From: Chloroflexota bacterium
GTDB taxonomy: Bacteria; Chloroflexota; Dehalococcoidia; Lucifugimonadales; Lucifugimonadaceae
DNA length: 8,766 nt
Reading direction: 5' to 3'
Assembly: GCA_002712125.1 (NCBI GenBank)
Contig: PASL01000026.1
Location: forward strand, 8,661 to 17,426
A program made the translations under genes and the position numbers. The notes beneath the pieces were generated by a model. That model searched no databases, was not told the DNA's origin, and worked only from the letters and a program-made list of their open reading frames with translations. Below are positions 6,569-8,766 of the stretch, piece after piece (within the stretch, counting starts at the first letter, position 1; each line of letters starts with the position of its first letter).

Positions 6569-6994
6569 TTAATCTACTACCTGAATACCCATGCTTCTAG
6601 CGCTACCTTCTATGATTTTCATAGCAGATTCAATAGTGTCTGCATTTAAGTCCGGCATTTTCGTCTCAGCGATTTCTTTGATTTTATCTCTTTTTATAGT
6701 GCCTGCAATTTCCAAACCTGCAGTACTTGATCCACTCTTTATACCTGATGCTTTCTTAATCATGTCAGATGCAGGAGGAGTTTTTAACTCAATAGTAAAT
6801 GATTTGTCTACGTATACAGTTAATTCAACAGGAACAATATTTCCAGACAAAGATGCTGATTTTTCATTATATTCCTTAACAAACTGCATTATATTTACAC
6901 CATGTTGACCTAATGCAGGACCCACCGGGGGAGCTGGTGTAGCACCACCAGCCGGAAGTTGTAATTTAATAATTGTTTGAACTTTTTTTGCCAA
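6569..6994 (-). CDS. rplK: 50S ribosomal protein L11
   Basis: L11 binds the 23S rRNA GTPase-associated centre (helices 43-44) together with L10, and is needed for RelA-type stringent response signalling where that exists. The 141-residue length is exact for the family. The N-terminal domain has the proline-rich thiopeptide-binding segment [19 protein letters not shown] (14-32), followed by VNIM. The C-terminal RNA-binding domain includes [11 protein letters not shown] and ends in GIQVVD. The start codon is TTG (6992-6994), giving the canonical MAKKVQ N-terminus, with AAGGA 6 nt upstream; no ATG is available near it in frame. The gene follows nusG by 23 nt. Confidence 0.97.
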   Translation of the reverse strand: MAKKVQTIIKLQLPAGGATPAPPVGPALGQHGVNIMQFVKEYNEKSASLSGNIVPVELTVYVDKSFTIELKTPPASDMIKKASGIKSGSSTAGLEIAGTIKRDKIKEIAETKMPDLNADTIESAMKIIEGSARSMGIQVVD

Positions 6995-7017
6995 AATTTA
7001 TCCTTTTCTTATAAAAC

Positions 7018-7590
7018 TTATGATTTTTCAACCTGTAAAAAATCTAATTCAACTGGGGTTTCTCGCCCAAAAAATGAAACATGAACATTAATTTTGCCCC
7101 TATCTTGGTATACTTCATGTACAGTTCCCATGAAGTCTGCAAATGGGCCATCTTTAATTCTTACAGCCTCACCAACATCAAATCCTATTTTTACCTGAGG
7201 TGTATCCGATTCCATTCTACCTTTGATTCTATCAACCTCTTCCTTTTCAAGTGGAACTGGTTTAGGTCTTTGTTCATTCTCATCAACCATAGAAATAAAA
7301 CCTGTAACACCCGGAGTATTTCTCACTGCGTACCATGTATCATCATCCATAATCATATGAATAATAATATATCCAGGATACATTTTTTTCTCAACAGTTT
7401 TTCTTTCACCTTGCTTAATTTGAACTTCTTCTTCTTTTGGAACTACAACATCAAAGATTTTATCATTCAAATCCATAGTCTTAATTCTTTGTTCAAGATT
7501 TTGCTGAACACGGTCTTCATGGCCAGAATAAGTGTGAACCATATACCAACCGGAAACAATTTTATTATTTTCATTTGAAGTAGTTGTCAA
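7018..7590 (-). CDS. nusG: Transcription termination/antitermination factor NusG
   Basis: NusG binds RNA polymerase through its NGN domain and links it to Rho or to the ribosome through its KOW domain. The 190-residue protein has the NGN domain at about 14-120, with WYMVHTYSGHEDRV (15-28), YPGYIIIHM (71-79) and the NTPGVTGFI segment (91-99). A KOW domain fills the C-terminal 50 or so residues and contains IKDGPFADFMGTV. The only plausible start in frame is TTG at 7588-7590, preceded by an AGGTGGGGG purine tract and 4 nt after the secE stop codon. The dozen residues before Gly14-Trp15 are a short, non-conserved Asn/Thr-rich extension. The secE-nusG order with close spacing is the classic arrangement. 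Confidence 0.97.
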   Translation of the reverse strand: MTTTSNENNKIVSGWYMVHTYSGHEDRVQQNLEQRIKTMDLNDKIFDVVVPKEEEVQIKQGERKTVEKKMYPGYIIIHMIMDDDTWYAVRNTPGVTGFISMVDENEQRPKPVPLEKEEVDRIKGRMESDTPQVKIGFDVGEAVRIKDGPFADFMGTVHEVYQDRGKINVHVSFFGRETPVELDFLQVEKS

Positions 7591-7594
7591 TTAC

Positions 7595-7837
7595 TTAACC
7601 CCCACCTGAAAATATTGAAAACAACTTAGCAAATAGCATATCTACTAAGCCTAATAAAATACCTATAAACGTAGATAAAACAATCACAAGTACAGTTAAT
7701 CTAGTAGCTTCTTGTCGTGTAGGCCAAGAAACTTTTTTTAATTCAGAAAAAACTTCTGAAAAAAATCTAAACAGAGAAAAACCTGAAGATTTAGATATCC
7801 CCGGACCCGAAGAACCTCTGACTGTGTTCCTAGCCAA
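7595..7837 (-). CDS. secE: Preprotein translocase subunit SecE
   Basis: SecE clamps and stabilises SecY in the membrane channel that exports and inserts proteins. The 80-residue, single-span form is present, as in most bacteria other than the enterics. Residues 1-20 are a Ser/Gly-rich cytoplasmic tail; SELKKVSWPTRQEATRLT (31-48) is the conserved amphipathic helix and hinge; residues 46-66 form the membrane helix; the protein ends in SGGG. The start is TTG (7835-7837), with AGAGG 6 nt upstream inside the end of rpmG. An ATG alternative does not occur before the transmembrane segment. Only 3 nt separate it from rpmG and 4 nt from nusG, so translation is probably coupled. Confidence 0.95.
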   Translation of the reverse strand: MARNTVRGSSGPGISKSSGFSLFRFFSEVFSELKKVSWPTRQEATRLTVLVIVLSTFIGILLGLVDMLFAKLFSIFSGGG

Positions 7838-7840
7838 ACT

Positions 7841-8020
7841 TTACCTCTTTTCCTTGAATACTTGTACGTTCCTACATACAGGACAGAATTTTTTCAACTC
7901 AATCCTGTCTGGAGTATTTCTTCTATTTTTTTCTGTATGATAACTATATGGTTGACATTTTGGATCTTGATTCGTACAGATCATTTCAACCAAAGTTCTA
8001 ACAGCACTTTTCTTTGCCAT
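7841..8020 (-). CDS. rpmG: 50S ribosomal protein L33
   Basis: L33 is a small zinc-ribbon protein near the E site of the large subunit. The 59-residue product starts [13 protein letters not shown] and contains the family core [20 protein letters not shown], then CPVC (46-49) and a basic end FKEKR. The second metal-binding pair, Cys46-x2-Cys49, is normal. The first pair is unusual: Cys15 and Cys22 are separated by six residues (TNQDPK) instead of the usual two, so the knuckle carries a four-residue insertion. The ATG at 8018-8020 is preceded by only a weak purine tract (AAAGAAAG). It sits between tuf (35-nt gap) and secE (3-nt gap). No tRNA-Trp gene is found between L33 and secE, where some genomes have one. 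Confidence 0.95.
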   Translation of the reverse strand: MAKKSAVRTLVEMICTNQDPKCQPYSYHTEKNRRNTPDRIELKKFCPVCRNVQVFKEKR

Positions 8021-8055
8021 AATTTAACTTTCTTTATTGTAGTAATTGAAGTACT

Positions 8056-8766
8056 TTATTTTTGAACTTCGATTATTACTCCAGATCCAACTGTCTTACC
8101 ACCCTCTCGAATAGCAAATCTTAGATTTTCCTCCAAAGCAACAGGGTACATTAACTCTATATTCATAACTGTGTTATCTCCAGGCATAACCATTTCAACT
8201 CCATCTTCAAGAGTTAGCTCACCTGTCACATCAGTTGTTCTGATATAAAATTGAGGCTTATATCCAGAGAAAAATGGAGTGTGTCGACCACCTTCTTCTT
8301 TAGTAAGAACATAAACTTGAGCCTTAGCTTTAGTAAAGGGAGTTATTGATCCTGGTTTAGATAAAACAGCACCCCTAGAAACATCTTCTCGTTCGATACC
8401 TCTTATAAGAGCTCCGACAGCATCTCCAGGCTGACCTTCTTCTAATGTTTTGTGGAACATTTCAACTCCAGTAACTGTAGTTGTTACTGTATTACCAAAA
8501 CCAACAATTTCTATTTCATCTCCAGTTTTTACTATTCCTCTTTCAACTCTTCCTGTTACCACTGTTCCTCTACCCTTAATTCCAAACACATCTTCTACTG
8601 GCATTAAGAAAGGTTGATCTACTGGGCGATCAGGTATTTCAATATAATCATCAACAGCTTTCATTAATTCATGAATAGACTGAACCCACTTGTTATCTTG
8701 ATCGTCAGCATTTTCTAATGCTTCAAGTGCGCTAACTTTTACAACAGGAATATCATCACCAGGGAA
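8056..8766 (-). CDS. tuf: Elongation factor Tu, C-terminal 236 residues (5' end outside window)
   Basis: EF-Tu delivers aminoacyl-tRNA to the ribosomal A site as a GTP complex. The frame is open from the right window edge (first visible codon TTC at 8766) to TAA at 8056-8058, giving 236 residues, so roughly the first 160-170 residues of the G domain (P-loop, switches, NKxD) are missing. Visible parts are the end of the G domain with the G5 motif VSAL (11-14), domain 2 with [13 protein letters not shown] (65-77), and domain 3 with [20 protein letters not shown] and the terminal GVIIEVQK. The ATG at 8662-8664 is an internal methionine, not the start. It heads the visible rpmG-secE-nusG ribosomal cluster. 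Confidence 0.97.
   Translation of the reverse strand, partial: FPGDDIPVVKVSALEALENADDQDNKWVQSIHELMKAVDDYIEIPDRPVDQPFLMPVEDVFGIKGRGTVVTGRVERGIVKTGDEIEIVGFGNTVTTTVTGVEMFHKTLEEGQPGDAVGALIRGIEREDVSRGAVLSKPGSITPFTKAKAQVYVLTKEEGGRHTPFFSGYKPQFYIRTTDVTGELTLEDGVEMVMPGDNTVMNIELMYPVALEENLRFAIREGGKTVGSGVIIEVQK

Noticed and set aside
6214..7578. Plus-strand open frames opposite rplA, rplK and nusG
   Set aside because: They are complements of strongly conserved ribosomal and NusG genes and encode low-complexity products.
7838..8055. Possible tRNA-Trp gene between tuf and secE, as in some genomes
   Set aside because: The space is filled by rpmG with gaps of only 35 and 3 nt; no tRNA could fit.
7862..8065. 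Plus-strand open frame opposite rpmG
   Set aside because: The minus strand encodes an unmistakable L33 protein at 7841-8020; the plus frame is its complement.

Overview
The window is a complete-looking piece of an AT-rich bacterial chromosome (about one third G+C by eye). It carries eleven protein genes and no RNA genes, insertion sequences or CRISPR arrays, and no gene-free stretch reaches 300 bases. The ribosomal proteins are ordinary bacterial types. Low G+C, a stand-alone two-unit FtsX-type permease, a small CHW/zinc-ribbon protein and several TTG starts would fit a streamlined marine lineage such as a low-GC Chloroflexota (SAR202-like). That assignment is a guess from protein flavour, not shown by the sequence.

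Right part (about 4721-8766, all minus strand): the conserved tuf-rpmG-secE-nusG-rplK-rplA-rplJ-rplL cluster, in that transcription order. It begins with the 3' 60% of tuf, which is cut by the window edge, and runs through L33, SecE, NusG, L11, L1, L10 and L7/L12. Gaps are 3-35 nt except for a 163-nt leader before rplJ. That leader holds a candidate promoter, a kink-turn element of the L10-leader type and an intrinsic terminator immediately before the rplJ ribosome binding site. Together they look like an autoregulated attenuator controlling the L10/L12 stalk genes. The usual rpoB-rpoC pair does not follow rplL.

Middle part (3629-4653, plus strand): a 70-residue cysteine-rich protein and a classical short-chain dehydrogenase/reductase, 35 nt apart and probably co-transcribed. 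This pair converges on rplL. A 15-bp perfect hairpin with T-rich flanks on both sides lies between them and should terminate transcription in both directions.

Left part (1-3410, minus strand): a MacB/LolD-type ABC ATPase followed with no gap by a very large FtsX/MacB-type permease that starts at TTG and runs off the window after 901 codons. The permease contains two FtsX units separated by an extra block of membrane helices. The 218-nt region at 3411-3628 separates this transporter operon from the divergent plus-strand pair and should hold both promoters.

Most of the window is housekeeping. The items most worth a second look are the L10 leader/attenuator, the duplicated permease, the altered zinc-knuckle spacing in L33, and the use of TTG starts in four of the ten genes whose starts are visible.
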